64,000 nt of DNA, from NCBI GenBank assembly GCA_903834135.1, contig CAILHZ010000018.1:1-64000 (forward strand), read 5' to 3'. A program made the position numbers and the translations under genes. Source of the DNA: an uncultured Opitutia bacterium. Lineage in GTDB: Bacteria > Verrucomicrobiota > Verrucomicrobiia > Opitutales > Opitutaceae. The notes below the pieces were generated by a model. It ran no database searches. It was not told the origin of the DNA and saw nothing but the letters and a program-made list of their open reading frames with translations. Below are positions 9,005-18,287 of the stretch, piece by piece. Positions within the stretch are counted from its first letter, which is position 1, and each line of letters opens with the position of its first letter.

Positions 9005-9025
9005 GTGTAATTTGCACAATTACAC
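9005..9025. repeat. Perfect inverted repeat between pstS and the DUF47-pit pair
   Basis: GTGTAATT (9005-9012) and its reverse complement AATTACAC (9018-9025) flank five bases. The low GC and lack of a T-run argue against a terminator. An operator for the DUF47-pit unit, about 80 bp downstream, is possible. It does not fit the 11-bp direct-repeat pattern seen elsewhere. Confidence 0.5.
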
Positions 9026-9106
9026 ACGTTTGTTTCTTGCATGCATAATAATTCACAGTGAAAATAGTTAAGCTAATTTCATATCAATTAACCCTATATC
9101 TATACG

Positions 9107-9745
9107 ATGCTATCCCTCCAAAAACTATTCGGCAAAGACGAACTTTTTTTTGATTTACTTGAAGCAGCATCTGAAGAAGCCAGAGTAAGTGTTGTTCTGT
9201 TCGCACAATATCTCCAAGGCCTCAAAACTGGTGGTAATCCTACCAACTTAGATGCATTTGTAAATTCACGCCGTGAAGAAAAAAGACTAAGAAACGAAAT
9301 GACTGCTGCACTGAGCAGAACATTCGTAACTCCCATAGATCGTGAAGACATTGAAGCACTTTCCTTCGCCCTATACCGCATACCAAAGCAGGTAGAAAAA
9401 ATAGTTGAGAGGCTTTCAATTTGCCCTTTTCAAATCCCGTTGGAAGGTTTCCAAAGGCAAAGTCAGCTGATGCAAGAAGCAGTTGAAGATGTTGCTTATA
9501 TGGTTCATCAATTAAGAGCTGGCGCATCACTCGAAAGAATGAGTACAGCAAACAGCCGGCTTCAATACGCTGAAGGTGAAGCTGACAAAGTAATGCTAAA
9601 CCTATTACGTGACTTACACTTTAATTGTGGCGACGTTAAGCAACTTGTAATTTTAAAAGAGCTTTATGAATTAACTGAACATGCTGTGGATCGCTGCCGT
9701 ACCGCAGGCAATGTCGCTATTCAAATCGCACTTAAAAACTCCTAA
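9107..9745 (+). CDS. DUF47/PhoU-like Pit accessory protein
   Basis: 212 residues, all-helical, matching the DUF47 family (TIGR00153-like, PhoU-related) that accompanies Pit transporters. Visible family features are FFDLLEAASEEARVSVVLFAQYL, FVTPIDREDIEALSFALYRIPKQVEKIVER, and a C-terminal ELYELTEHAVDRCRTAGNVAI, an acidic/His pattern resembling the PhoU metal-binding helices. It lies 14 bp before pit, so the two are almost certainly translated from one message. The known role of such proteins is to modulate the paired transporter. It is distinct from the true PhoU at 12.7-13.4 kb. Confidence 0.85.
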   Translation: MLSLQKLFGKDELFFDLLEAASEEARVSVVLFAQYLQGLKTGGNPTNLDAFVNSRREEKRLRNEMTAALSRTFVTPIDREDIEALSFALYRIPKQVEKIVERLSICPFQIPLEGFQRQSQLMQEAVEDVAYMVHQLRAGASLERMSTANSRLQYAEGEADKVMLNLLRDLHFNCGDVKQLVILKELYELTEHAVDRCRTAGNVAIQIALKNS

Positions 9746-9759
9746 TCACTAGGCCACGT

Positions 9760-10788
9760 ATGATCCTGTTTCTCCTGGTTCTAGTGGCAGCACTCGCATT
9801 TGAATTTATTAACGGTTTTCATGATACCGCTAATGCAATTGCAACAGTTGTTTCAACTCGAGTTCTAACACCTCGCGCGGCTATTCTTTGGGCTGCATTT
9901 TGGAATTTACTTGGTGCTTTAGCAGGAACTGCTGTAGCAACGACGATAGGAAAAGGCATTGTTGATATTAGCACTATCACGATGACAACAGTACTTTGTG
10001 CTTTGATAAGTGCGATTCTTTGGAATTTGCTTACATGGTGGCTAGGACTACCCTCTAGCTCTAGTCACGCTCTCATTGGAGGTCTTTGTGGATCAGCATT
10101 TGCAGCCTCAGGAAATAATTGGATGGTGCTAAATTGGAGCAGTGGAATTTGGCCTAAGGTTGTACTACCCATGTTGCTTTCACCTCTCTTAGGTTTTGTA
10201 GGAGGTTTTATCCTGATGTGGTTAATTAAAATTCTTTTTAAAAAAACTAGTCCACGAATTGTTGGTAAAATATTCGGGAAAGCCCAATTACTTAGTGCTG
10301 GATTTATGGGCTGGGGCCATGGATCAAATGACGCCCAAAAAACAATGGGAATCATAACACTGGCACTTTTTACAGGCACTCAAACTGGAGTATTCTCACA
10401 TCTTCCTAGTTGGGCTCACTTCTTGCACGTTACAGAATTCAAAGCTGTTCCTTTTTGGGTTATACTTTTATGTGCACTTACCATGGCCTGCGGTACTGCA
10501 GCGGGTGGCTATAAAATTATCAAAACGATGGGACATAGCATGGTGAAATTACAACCCGTAAACGGATTTGCTGCTGAAACAACTGCTGCAATTATCATCT
10601 CCGGAGCCAGCTCTTACGGAGTTCCCGTTTCGACGACTCACGTGATTGCTACTTCAATTATGGGTGTGGGGGCTACCAAACGTTTAAGTGCTGTTAAATG
10701 GGGCATCGTAGAACGCATAGTATGGGCCTGGGTACTTACTCTGCCCGTAACCTTCATACTCGGGTATATCTTTTCTAGATTCCTTTAA
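9760..10788 (+). CDS. pit: Low-affinity inorganic phosphate transporter Pit
   Basis: 342 residues and about 10 membrane helices. PiT signatures occur in both inverted halves: [21 protein letters not shown] at the N-terminus, [53 protein letters not shown] and [19 protein letters not shown]. At this length it belongs to the short bacterial/archaeal form that lacks the large central loop. It imports phosphate, probably as a metal-phosphate complex, with protons or sodium. The stop codon overlaps that of phoR on the other strand: TTAA at 10785-10788 supplies both. Confidence 0.92.
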   Translation: MILFLLVLVAALAFEFINGFHDTANAIATVVSTRVLTPRAAILWAAFWNLLGALAGTAVATTIGKGIVDISTITMTTVLCALISAILWNLLTWWLGLPSSSSHALIGGLCGSAFAASGNNWMVLNWSSGIWPKVVLPMLLSPLLGFVGGFILMWLIKILFKKTSPRIVGKIFGKAQLLSAGFMGWGHGSNDAQKTMGIITLALFTGTQTGVFSHLPSWAHFLHVTEFKAVPFWVILLCALTMACGTAAGGYKIIKTMGHSMVKLQPVNGFAAETTAAIIISGASSYGVPVSTTHVIATSIMGVGATKRLSAVKWGIVERIVWAWVLTLPVTFILGYIFSRFL

Positions 10789-11969
10789 GCAGCCGCTAAT
10801 GGCAGAGTGAATATAAAGGTAGACCCTTTACCCAACTCACTTTCAACCCTAACATCGCCACCATGTGCTTGAACCACATGCTTGACGATAGCTAGACCTA
10901 AACCTGTTCCTCCTTGATCTCGTGAACGGGCTTTATCTACGCGAAAAAACCTTTCAAAGATTCGTGATTGAACATCAAGTGGGATACCTGGTCCATCGTC
11001 CATTATTCTCACTTCGATACGCTTCGTAGCAAGTACTGATGAACTGATATAAATTGAACCTTCATTCTTACCATACTTGATGGCATTATCGATTAAGTTA
11101 GATAGCACTTGGCGGAGTCTATTAGGATCAGCACTTGCATAGATATCTTCTTTAACCTGGTTCACTATAGTAATGCCCCTGCGCTGTGCTGCCGGTAATA
11201 GATCCTCACTGATTTCATTAATTGCTAAATAAAGTCCTACTGCTTGTAACTGTAATTGCATGCGGCCCGAATCTAAGGTAGATAGCAGAAGCAAATCATC
11301 AATCAGCAGCGATAATCTGTTAGCATTACGTTCAATAATTTCAAGAAAACGGCCCAGAGTTTTGGTATCGTCTTTGGCGCCATCGATGAGTGTTTCTACA
11401 GCGCTTTTAACTAGGGATAAAGGAGTTCTTAATTCATGACTCACATTACCTACAAACTCTTGTCTGACTACTTCTAGTTCACGCATTCGAGTTAAATCGT
11501 GGAAAACAAGTATTGCACCGTCATACATACCATCTCGGTTACGGAGCGCTAATGCATTAATTTGTAAAAACCGTGGTGGATTAACACCTTCTATACGTAA
11601 ATCATGACCTAAGACCTCTGAATCTTCAGCTAGTCGAGAAATAATTTCATTAACTTCATAGTTACGTACTACTTCTATTAGACTTCGACCCACTGCAGGA
11701 TTTGAAAAACCAAAAAGAGAGGAAGCTGCTTTATTACTAAGGCGTATGAATCCTTTAGAATCTAAAACGATTACCCCCTCAATCATGCGATCGAACAAAG
11801 TTATCGTACGCGTTGCCTGCTCTTCTAGTTCCGCTTCACGAATAAATTGCTGCTGTTCAGCCTCTACCAATTTATCGGCTTCAAGCTTGGTGGCTCGCTT
11901 ACGCTCCATCACCCAGGCTATAACAGCAATGAGTGTAATGATGTTTGTTATTAAAACGTAATAGGACAT
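10785..11969 (-). CDS. phoR: Phosphate-regulon sensor histidine kinase
   Basis: 394 residues. One N-terminal membrane helix (about 4-21) and no periplasmic sensor are followed by a charged coiled coil, a PAS domain (about 55-160), a HisKA domain with phospho-acceptor H178 ([16 protein letters not shown]), and a HATPase domain with an N-box ([13 protein letters not shown]) and glycine boxes ([19 protein letters not shown]). This is the standard PhoR architecture. It is the last gene of pstC-pstA-pstB-phoU-phoB-phoR; the 53-bp gap from phoB shows no terminator. Signalling likely goes through the Pst complex and PhoU. As in E. coli, phosphate itself is probably not sensed directly. Confidence 0.9.
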   Translation of the reverse strand: MSYYVLITNIITLIAVIAWVMERKRATKLEADKLVEAEQQQFIREAELEEQATRTITLFDRMIEGVIVLDSKGFIRLSNKAASSLFGFSNPAVGRSLIEVVRNYEVNEIISRLAEDSEVLGHDLRIEGVNPPRFLQINALALRNRDGMYDGAILVFHDLTRMRELEVVRQEFVGNVSHELRTPLSLVKSAVETLIDGAKDDTKTLGRFLEIIERNANRLSLLIDDLLLLSTLDSGRMQLQLQAVGLYLAINEISEDLLPAAQRRGITIVNQVKEDIYASADPNRLRQVLSNLIDNAIKYGKNEGSIYISSSVLATKRIEVRIMDDGPGIPLDVQSRIFERFFRVDKARSRDQGGTGLGLAIVKHVVQAHGGDVRVESELGKGSTFIFTLPLAAA

Positions 11970-12022
11970 AGGTTTAGACCATTCACTAAGAATGACCGTT
12001 TAATAACAAATTACCATACGCA

Positions 12023-12706
12023 TTATTCACCAATAAAACGGTAGCCAACACCCCTAACCGTTTCTAAATAATTTGCTGATTCGCCTAATTTTTCTCTCAA
12101 GCGTCTCATATGAGTATCGACTGTGCGACTATCGATTGGATTTTCATATCCCCATACATCTTGCAATAGTCGTTCACGCGATTGCACTCGGCCACGCCTC
12201 TTTGCCAATATTTCAAGTAGATTAAATTCGGTCAATGTAAGAGTCACCTCTTTACCAGCTAATTTGACGACATGTGTTGGTATATCGATTTCTATATCAC
12301 CAATCTTAATATAGGCGCCAGACTCTGGAGTGCTCGAGTTTCTAGCTAACAACTTTCGAATTCTTAATACAAGTTCTCTAGGACTAAAGGGTTTAGTAAC
12401 ATAGTCATCTGCACCAAGCTCAAGGCCTACAACTCTATCCATTTCTGCAGCCCTCGCAGTTAGCATGATGATTGGCATCTTGGCTGTATTTGCATCACGT
12501 CTTAGAATTTTACATACTTCAAGACCATCAACTTCAGGCAACATGAGATCCAACACCATAAGGTCAGGCTTTTCATCTCGAGCAGCTGCTATGGCACGCG
12601 TGCCATCTTTAGCAAATATTGGATTAAATCCAGCTTCACGAAGCTTGAATCCAAGAATTTCGAGTGCATCACTCTCATCATCTACAATTAGTATCTTAGG
12701 TTTCAT
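12023..12706 (-). CDS. phoB: Phosphate-regulon response regulator
   Basis: 227 residues: an OmpR-family receiver with phosphorylation site D53 (LMVLDLMLPEVDG), acidic pair D9-D10, T/K switch residues (MLTARA; DDYVTKPFSPRE), then a winged-helix DNA-binding domain. The recognition helix region (DSRTVDTHMRRLREKLG) is very like E. coli PhoB, which binds 11-bp-periodic direct repeats; this fits the repeats upstream of pstC and other genes here. The start is 2 bp from the phoU stop, so translation is coupled. It is the obvious candidate regulator for the repeats in this window. Confidence 0.92.
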   Translation of the reverse strand: MKPKILIVDDESDALEILGFKLREAGFNPIFAKDGTRAIAAARDEKPDLMVLDLMLPEVDGLEVCKILRRDANTAKMPIIMLTARAAEMDRVVGLELGADDYVTKPFSPRELVLRIRKLLARNSSTPESGAYIKIGDIEIDIPTHVVKLAGKEVTLTLTEFNLLEILAKRRGRVQSRERLLQDVWGYENPIDSRTVDTHMRRLREKLGESANYLETVRGVGYRFIGE

Positions 12707-12707
12707 T

Positions 12708-13361
12708 TTATTTAATATTTTGGTGACGGATATCTACAGCTTCATATAAATAGACAACTTCTTCGGCTATATTCGTGGAATGATCAGCTATCTTTTCTAA
12801 ACTTTTGCATATTGTCATAAGACTAAGACAACGACTTATGGTATTAGAACGATCGATCATTAAGCTCATCAGTTCTTGATGGAGCAGATTATTAAGGTTA
12901 TCGACTTCAGTATCCTTAGGTATGACATTACGTGCACGTAAAGGATCGCGATTGATAAACGATGCAATTGAATCATTTAACATCTCAAGAGCCATCGAAG
13001 ACATACGCGGTATATCAACATAAGGTTTCAATTGAGGCTCAGCTCCCAAATCAATTGATTTACGAGCGATAGTAACAGCAGCATCCCCTACACGCTCCAG
13101 ATTCTGCGCAATCTTCATTGCAACCATAGTAAACCGTAAATCAGTTGCTAATGGTGCTTTTGCTAAAAGATGAATTGCTACGTCATCTACCCTCATTTCA
13201 AATTCATCAAGAACATTATCATCGTCTATAACCTGCCTAGCTAGCGCGTCATCTCTTTCAATCAACGCACGAATTGAACGTGCAACAGAGGCCTCTGCAT
13301 GACTAGACATAGAAAGCACAATTTGCTTAAGCGTATTTAATTCTTCTGTATAGTGGCTCAT
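12708..13361 (-). CDS. phoU: Phosphate signalling protein PhoU
   Basis: 217 residues, within the normal PhoU length, made of two three-helix PhoU repeats. Family motifs are visible: RVDDVAIHLLAKAPLATDLRFTMVAMKIAQNLERVGDAAVTIAR in the first half (the ERxGDxA metal-binding motif) and ICKSLEKIADHSTNIAEEVVYLYEA in the second (EKIADHSTNIAE, the repeat motif). PhoU links the Pst transporter to PhoR and keeps the kinase off when phosphate is plentiful. It sits between pstB and phoB as expected. Confidence 0.92.
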   Translation of the reverse strand: MSHYTEELNTLKQIVLSMSSHAEASVARSIRALIERDDALARQVIDDDNVLDEFEMRVDDVAIHLLAKAPLATDLRFTMVAMKIAQNLERVGDAAVTIARKSIDLGAEPQLKPYVDIPRMSSMALEMLNDSIASFINRDPLRARNVIPKDTEVDNLNNLLHQELMSLMIDRSNTISRCLSLMTICKSLEKIADHSTNIAEEVVYLYEAVDIRHQNIK

Positions 13362-13372
13362 TTAATTTAATA

Positions 13373-14200
13373 TTATCCGAATCTGCCTGATACATAGGCT
13401 TCAGTTTGTGGATTAAGGGGATTTGTGAATATAGTGCGCGTTTCACTGTATTCGATCAGTCGTCCTAAATAGAAAAATGCGGTTTTATTAGAACAACGAG
13501 ATGCCTGCTGCATATTATGCGTAACAATAACAATAGAGACTTTAGTTCTTAATGTCTGAATTAATTCTTCAATTTTCATCGTCGCTATTGGATCAAGAGC
13601 AGAACAGGGCTCATCCATAAGCAGCACTTCAGGCTGTACTGCTAAAGCCCTAGCAATACATAAGCGCTGCTGTTGACCACCAGATAAACTAACTCCTGGA
13701 CGATCTAAAAAGTCCTTAACCTCATCCCATAAAGCAGAAAGTCTTAACGATTCCTCAAGACGTTGCTTTAAAAACTTTTGGTCATTTACACCGTTTAAAC
13801 GCAGTCCAACTAAAACATTCTCAGCAATCGACATTGTTGGAAATGGATTAGATTTTTGAAAAACCATTCCTACACGTCTTCTAACATAAGCCGCATCGAT
13901 GCTCTTTAAGTATAGATCGTCTCCAAATAACTTTATGGAACCCTCCATACGCGAGCCAGCAATCGTTTCATGTAATCGATTTAAAGAACGTAAAAATGTT
14001 GATTTCCCGCAACCACTCGGTCCAATGATCGCTGTCACTTGGTTTGCTGCTATATCAAATGAAACATCATGCAAAGCCTGGTTCTGAGAATACCATAGCT
14101 TCAGATTCCTAATTTCAAAAGCAGGAATCACAGACACTGTGGGTTTTATTACCTGTGTGCCTATAATTATTCTCTTTTTTAGATTATCTATTGAAGTCAT
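13373..14200 (-). CDS. pstB: Phosphate ABC transporter ATPase
   Basis: About 275 residues from the ATG at 14200, preferred because it starts 4 bp after the pstA stop; the longer reading from 14242 overlaps pstA. Walker [10 protein letters not shown], the Q-loop (FQKSNPFP, the PstB-specific NPFP motif), signature [15 protein letters not shown], Walker [14 protein letters not shown] and the H-switch ([10 protein letters not shown]) are all intact. The N-terminus carries about 35 extra residues before the first strand compared with the compact E. coli protein. It powers phosphate import with PstA and PstC. Confidence 0.93.
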   Translation of the reverse strand: MTSIDNLKKRIIIGTQVIKPTVSVIPAFEIRNLKLWYSQNQALHDVSFDIAANQVTAIIGPSGCGKSTFLRSLNRLHETIAGSRMEGSIKLFGDDLYLKSIDAAYVRRRVGMVFQKSNPFPTMSIAENVLVGLRLNGVNDQKFLKQRLEESLRLSALWDEVKDFLDRPGVSLSGGQQQRLCIARALAVQPEVLLMDEPCSALDPIATMKIEELIQTLRTKVSIVIVTHNMQQASRCSNKTAFFYLGRLIEYSETRTIFTNPLNPQTEAYVSGRFG

Positions 14201-14204
14201 AAAA

Positions 14205-15086
14205 TTAGGTGGTCGATTTATTCCGAGATATAAAGCGAACAATAATATTAATACCTAATATGAGTAACATAAGCACAAGGGCCCCAGCCCATGCCTGATG
14301 ATGCAGATCTTCATAGGGAGATATTGCATAAGTATAAATCTGCAACGGAAGTGCTGCGATAGGTTGCGCTAGACTGTGATTCCAAAAACTATTTCCAAAT
14401 GCTGTAAATATAAGAGGCGCAGTTTCACCTGATACACGAGCAATTGCAACTAATACACCGGTTACAATTCCTTTAAGCGCAGTTCTTAAAACAATAGATG
14501 AAATTATCTTCCACCGTGCGATCCCTAAGGCTAGACCTGCTTCGCGATAGCTTTGAGGAACTAGGAGGATTACTTCTTCTGTAGTTCGCATAATAAGAGG
14601 AATCATGATTAGACCTAGCGCTAGACCCCCTGCATATGCAGAGAAAGCTTTAAAGGGAATAACTAGAATAGCGTAAACTACCATACCCCAAACAATAGAC
14701 GGAACACCATTGAGAATATCAGCACATAACCGAATCCAATAATTTACTGTTTCATTACCATACTCAGCTAGATATACACCGCCTAAAATACCTAAAGGGA
14801 TCCCAATACTACTAGCCAGTGCGAGTAATGTGATAGAACCAACAATCGCATTAGCCATACCTCCACCAATTTCACCAGAGGGTTTAGGGAGTTGAGTGAA
14901 GAAATCTACAGTAAGTGATGAGGCACCTTCTTTAGCCAAAAAATATAAGACTAAGAAAAGTGGTGTAACAACAAGGATCGTTGCACAGCCTAGAGCAAGT
15001 TTTACAAAGTAGCTCTTCCATCGTCTCAATTTCTGTTGACGCTCAGAAGGACGAAAATGAACAACATTTGAGTATAAATTATTCAT
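14205..15086 (-). CDS. pstA: Phosphate ABC transporter permease PstA
   Basis: 293 residues with six membrane helices. The first follows a basic cytoplasmic tail, and a BPD_transp_1 core holds the EAA-type coupling loop ([29 protein letters not shown]). [19 protein letters not shown] and [10 protein letters not shown] are typical PstA segments. The start codon overlaps the pstC stop in a TAATG arrangement, which implies translational coupling. With PstC it forms the membrane channel of the high-affinity phosphate transporter. Confidence 0.93.
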   Translation of the reverse strand: MNNLYSNVVHFRPSERQQKLRRWKSYFVKLALGCATILVVTPLFLVLYFLAKEGASSLTVDFFTQLPKPSGEIGGGMANAIVGSITLLALASSIGIPLGILGGVYLAEYGNETVNYWIRLCADILNGVPSIVWGMVVYAILVIPFKAFSAYAGGLALGLIMIPLIMRTTEEVILLVPQSYREAGLALGIARWKIISSIVLRTALKGIVTGVLVAIARVSGETAPLIFTAFGNSFWNHSLAQPIAALPLQIYTYAISPYEDLHHQAWAGALVLMLLILGINIIVRFISRNKSTT

Positions 15087-16051
15087 TAATTTTTTGCAGA
15101 CGCTCCATTCGTCAATTGCCTGAGCATAAGTTGAGCAATAGCATTAACAATTAATGTAATCACTAAGAGCACAAGTCCGAGTTCAAACAAAGAACTCATG
15201 TATAAATCTGTAGTCGCTTCTGCAAATTCATTAGCAATCACACTTGCTAGCGTATACCCAGGAGCAAACAGTGAAGCGCTAATCACTGGACTATTTCCAA
15301 TTACCATCGTGACAGCCATCGTTTCACCCAGGGCACGTCCTAATCCCAAGACACCTGCACCAAACAAACCACGCTTTGCATAGCTTAAAACTGCAATACG
15401 AATTACTTCCCAGTGTGTTGCACCTAGAGCATAAGCAGCTTCACGTTGGAGATCAGGAACAGCACGTAGCACTTCACGTGAAAAGGAAGTCACTATAGGT
15501 AAAATCATAATAGCTATTACAATTCCACCGGAGAGCATACTTACACCATAAATAGGGCCTTTAAATAACGGGAGGAAACCGAACGTACTTTTTAAAAACG
15601 GATAAAAAGAATCTCTCATCCAAGGAATTAAAACAAAAATTCCCCAAAGGCCATATATTACACTAGGAACTGAAGCTAAAAGCTCTATGATTGTTATGAT
15701 AGGCTGTCTAATACTCAGGGGTGCAACTTCTGTTAGAAAAAGTGCTGCGGCAACACCTAGAGGAATTGCTATGAGCAGTGCAAGCAAAGAGGACACTAGC
15801 GTTCCATATATAAAAGGTAATGCACCGTAGATATCAGCAGCTGGATCCCAGGCTAAATTTTTTACGAAACTAAAACCAAATTGATGCACGGATAGAGACG
15901 AACTTCGGTAAAGTTCATACCCAACAAGTACAATGAGTAGAACAATCATTAAAGCGCCTACCATGGCCAAATATTTAAATGAGATATCCGGCCACTTTCT
16001 ACCCTTTCTATAATTCAGGGCCGCACTATACTGAGGAGCAATCTCATGCAT
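15086..16051 (-). CDS. pstC: Phosphate ABC transporter permease PstC
   Basis: 321 residues with six membrane helices. PstC-type features are YGALPFIYGTLVSSLLALLIAIPLGVAAALFLTE, LLASVPSVIYGLWGIFVLIPWM, the coupling loop (REAAYALGATHWEVIRIAVLSYAKRG) and GLGRALGETMAVTMVIGN. It is the first gene of the pst-pho operon, which runs through pstA, pstB, phoU and phoB to phoR. A three-unit 11-bp repeat lies about 118 bp upstream, so the operon encoding PhoB is probably self-activated. Confidence 0.93.
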   Translation of the reverse strand: MHEIAPQYSAALNYRKGRKWPDISFKYLAMVGALMIVLLIVLVGYELYRSSSLSVHQFGFSFVKNLAWDPAADIYGALPFIYGTLVSSLLALLIAIPLGVAAALFLTEVAPLSIRQPIITIIELLASVPSVIYGLWGIFVLIPWMRDSFYPFLKSTFGFLPLFKGPIYGVSMLSGGIVIAIMILPIVTSFSREVLRAVPDLQREAAYALGATHWEVIRIAVLSYAKRGLFGAGVLGLGRALGETMAVTMVIGNSPVISASLFAPGYTLASVIANEFAEATTDLYMSSLFELGLVLLVITLIVNAIAQLMLRQLTNGASAKN

Positions 16052-16409
16052 TTAATAAAAAGAGTGTAAAATCTGTGACGCGCTTAATTAACTAGGATTT
16101 CAATATGAAGAGTTAGTTTATTAAACGAGTTAACATTAGTCTCCCAAGTAACATGATATACACAGATTGTTACAATTGTGTTAAGGACGTGTGACGATCG
16201 TGGCAAACCAACCATGTACCTCGTAGACCATGTAATCATTGCGGCTCTTTACTATTTAGAGCTTAAAATAATATAATATACTGTTAATTAGCTACTTACA
16301 ATTAATTTGATAGATTCGGTAAATGAATAAGTTTCAGATTAGTGAATTTAGAATTTATAACTGTTAAATCTCATGCTGAATAGTGAATATACAGCATCAG
16401 ACCTAATTC
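16052..16409. other. Divergent promoter region between pstC and the SulP gene
   Basis: 358 bp without a gene. The pstC side has the three-unit repeat and -10 at 16153-16196. The SulP side (about 16200-16409) is very AT-rich, with a weak GCTCT/AGAGC hairpin near 16244-16262. I see no 11-bp-periodic repeat facing the SulP gene and no convincing promoter for it. Confidence 0.6.
16153..16196 (-). promoter_or_regulatory. Three-unit Pho-box-like repeat and -10 of the pst-pho operon
   Basis: Read toward pstC, CGTCAC, CTTAAC and TGTAAC start at 16196, 16185 and 16174, each 11 bp apart. Exactly 10 bp further is TATCAT (16158-16153), one mismatch from the consensus -10. The geometry is the same as upstream of the secreted PstS-like gene. 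The operon downstream is the classic PhoB target, so this site anchors the interpretation of the others. Confidence 0.65.
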
Positions 16410-18275
16410 ATGGATATAGAACCTTTAACTGAACTAAATGAAATCACGGGCGAAGTTGCCGCCTTGAGCTCAAACATGTTCAAAGTTCGGCTGCCGTTTC
16501 TGAGCGAACTAAAAAGCTATACTTGGTCGAAATTTAAATCTGACCTGATTGCTGCAGCAACACTCACGTTAGTTTCAATACCGCAGGCAATAGGATTTTC
16601 CTTGATCCTAAATTTACCCCCTGCCCCAGTTATAGCAGCTGTTATAATAGGTGGTTTCATTGGTTCACTTTTTTTCTCATCCAGGCATCACGTATTTGGC
16701 CCTACTAGCTCTATTAGTTTAATTGTAGCAGCAACTATCTCAGCGCATACAAACGCGACAGGACTAGCTCCCCTACAACTAGCCATCTATTTAGGTGCAA
16801 TGATTGGATTTATCCAATTACTAGCGGGACTTTTAAATTTTGGCGAAATCACAAAATTTATCTCACGCTCTGTCGTTGTAGGTTATAGCACAGGCATAGG
16901 TGTTCTGCTTATCGCAAGTCAGCTGCACAATATTATTGGATTCTCAGCAGACCCACATGAACGCTTTGTTACAGACGTATGGCGCGCAATAAGTAGCATC
17001 GGAAACGTACGTGTTGAGTACCCATCGATTTTAGTAGGTGCATTAACTTTTTTAATATTTTTAACTGTCAAACGCCTAAAACCAAATTGGCCAGAGGCAT
17101 TAATAGGGCTAACAACACTCGCGTTAGGAGCTTTTGTATACGCTCACTTACCACAACTATTTCCCAACGCTAATTTGACTTCGTCCCTTCCATTTAGATT
17201 AGTGGGTGACGACGGGGCTTTAACAGCTGTAATACCCGCATTTGCAGGCTTTCACTTTGGACCCCAGAACGGAAAACTCATAGCTGAACTCGGAGGTACA
17301 GCTATCGCTATTGCAATTTTAGGGATGCTAGAAGCAGCATCTATTACCAAAGGACTTGCTGCACGTAGTGGGCAAAAAATTGAGCCAAACCAAGAACTTA
17401 TTGGTATGGGTGTAGCAAACATTGGATGTGCTTTATTTGGCGCAGTTCCTGGTTCCTCATCTTTTGCACGATCAGCAGTTAATTATCAAAGTGGCGCTGC
17501 AACTCAAATTGCATCAATGTTAAGTAGTCTAGTAGTACTGGTAGTACTATTATTTGTTACTCCTATATTTAATTACATTCCCGTTGCAGCACTAGCCGCT
17601 CACTTGATTCGTGTAGGTCTTAAAATGATCAATACGCATCAAATCAGAATTGCTTGCCGCTCAACACGCTCTGATTTAGCTGTATTTTTGGTAACGTTTG
17701 TTTCGTGCTTACTGTTTAAGTTAGATACTGCAATTTACGTAGGTATCGGTGTTTCACTTGCACTTTTTTTACAACAAACTTCAACCCCTACTCTTGTTGA
17801 ATACATGATAGATGATGTAGGTGCATTAACCGAGCTCGAAGATCCTTCTAAAAGACCGGATAATCAGATTTCAATTATTCACGTTGAAGGAGAACTCTTT
17901 TTTGGAGCCGCAGATCTATTCCAAGAACAAGTCAGACGTTTGGCAGAAGATCAAAATATTCGCGTATTTATTTTGCGAATGAAAAATGCACGCCATTTAG
18001 ATGCATCCACTGTTATGGCTATGGAGACGCTTTATGATTATTTACGCAAAACAGGGAGACATCTTATAATTAGTGGAAGCAACCCAGACGTAACTAAAGT
18101 TTTACGTAGAAGCGGTCTACTTAAACAAATCGGTGAAGAAAATCTTTTCCCAGCACAACAAAATGCAACAGCAGCGACACGATTAGCACTGATACGCGCT
18201 AAAGAGCTTCTGCCTAATCAAGACTCCGAAGTGCGCATTTTCTACGATAGACCACAAGAAGCCGATATGGCTTAA
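16410..18275 (+). CDS. SulP-family anion transporter with STAS domain
   Basis: 621 residues: a SulP/SLC26 membrane domain (about residues 30-440, 12-14 helices) followed by a cytoplasmic STAS domain (about 490-590; IIHVEGELFFGAADLFQEQV, VFILRMKNARHLDASTVMAMETL). Family signatures are ATLTLVSIPQAIGFSLI, VFGPTSSISLIVAA and GSSSFARSAVNYQSGAATQIASM. Members carry sulfate, bicarbonate, or dicarboxylates with sodium or protons, and the substrate cannot be assigned here. It is divergent from pstC and convergent with the helicase gene, only 12 bp away. Sulfate uptake would suit phosphate-to-sulfur lipid swapping, but no sulfolipid genes are present. Confidence 0.85.
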   Translation: MDIEPLTELNEITGEVAALSSNMFKVRLPFLSELKSYTWSKFKSDLIAAATLTLVSIPQAIGFSLILNLPPAPVIAAVIIGGFIGSLFFSSRHHVFGPTSSISLIVAATISAHTNATGLAPLQLAIYLGAMIGFIQLLAGLLNFGEITKFISRSVVVGYSTGIGVLLIASQLHNIIGFSADPHERFVTDVWRAISSIGNVRVEYPSILVGALTFLIFLTVKRLKPNWPEALIGLTTLALGAFVYAHLPQLFPNANLTSSLPFRLVGDDGALTAVIPAFAGFHFGPQNGKLIAELGGTAIAIAILGMLEAASITKGLAARSGQKIEPNQELIGMGVANIGCALFGAVPGSSSFARSAVNYQSGAATQIASMLSSLVVLVVLLFVTPIFNYIPVAALAAHLIRVGLKMINTHQIRIACRSTRSDLAVFLVTFVSCLLFKLDTAIYVGIGVSLALFLQQTSTPTLVEYMIDDVGALTELEDPSKRPDNQISIIHVEGELFFGAADLFQEQVRRLAEDQNIRVFILRMKNARHLDASTVMAMETLYDYLRKTGRHLIISGSNPDVTKVLRRSGLLKQIGEENLFPAQQNATAATRLALIRAKELLPNQDSEVRIFYDRPQEADMA

Positions 18276-18287
18276 TTCAGAATAGAA

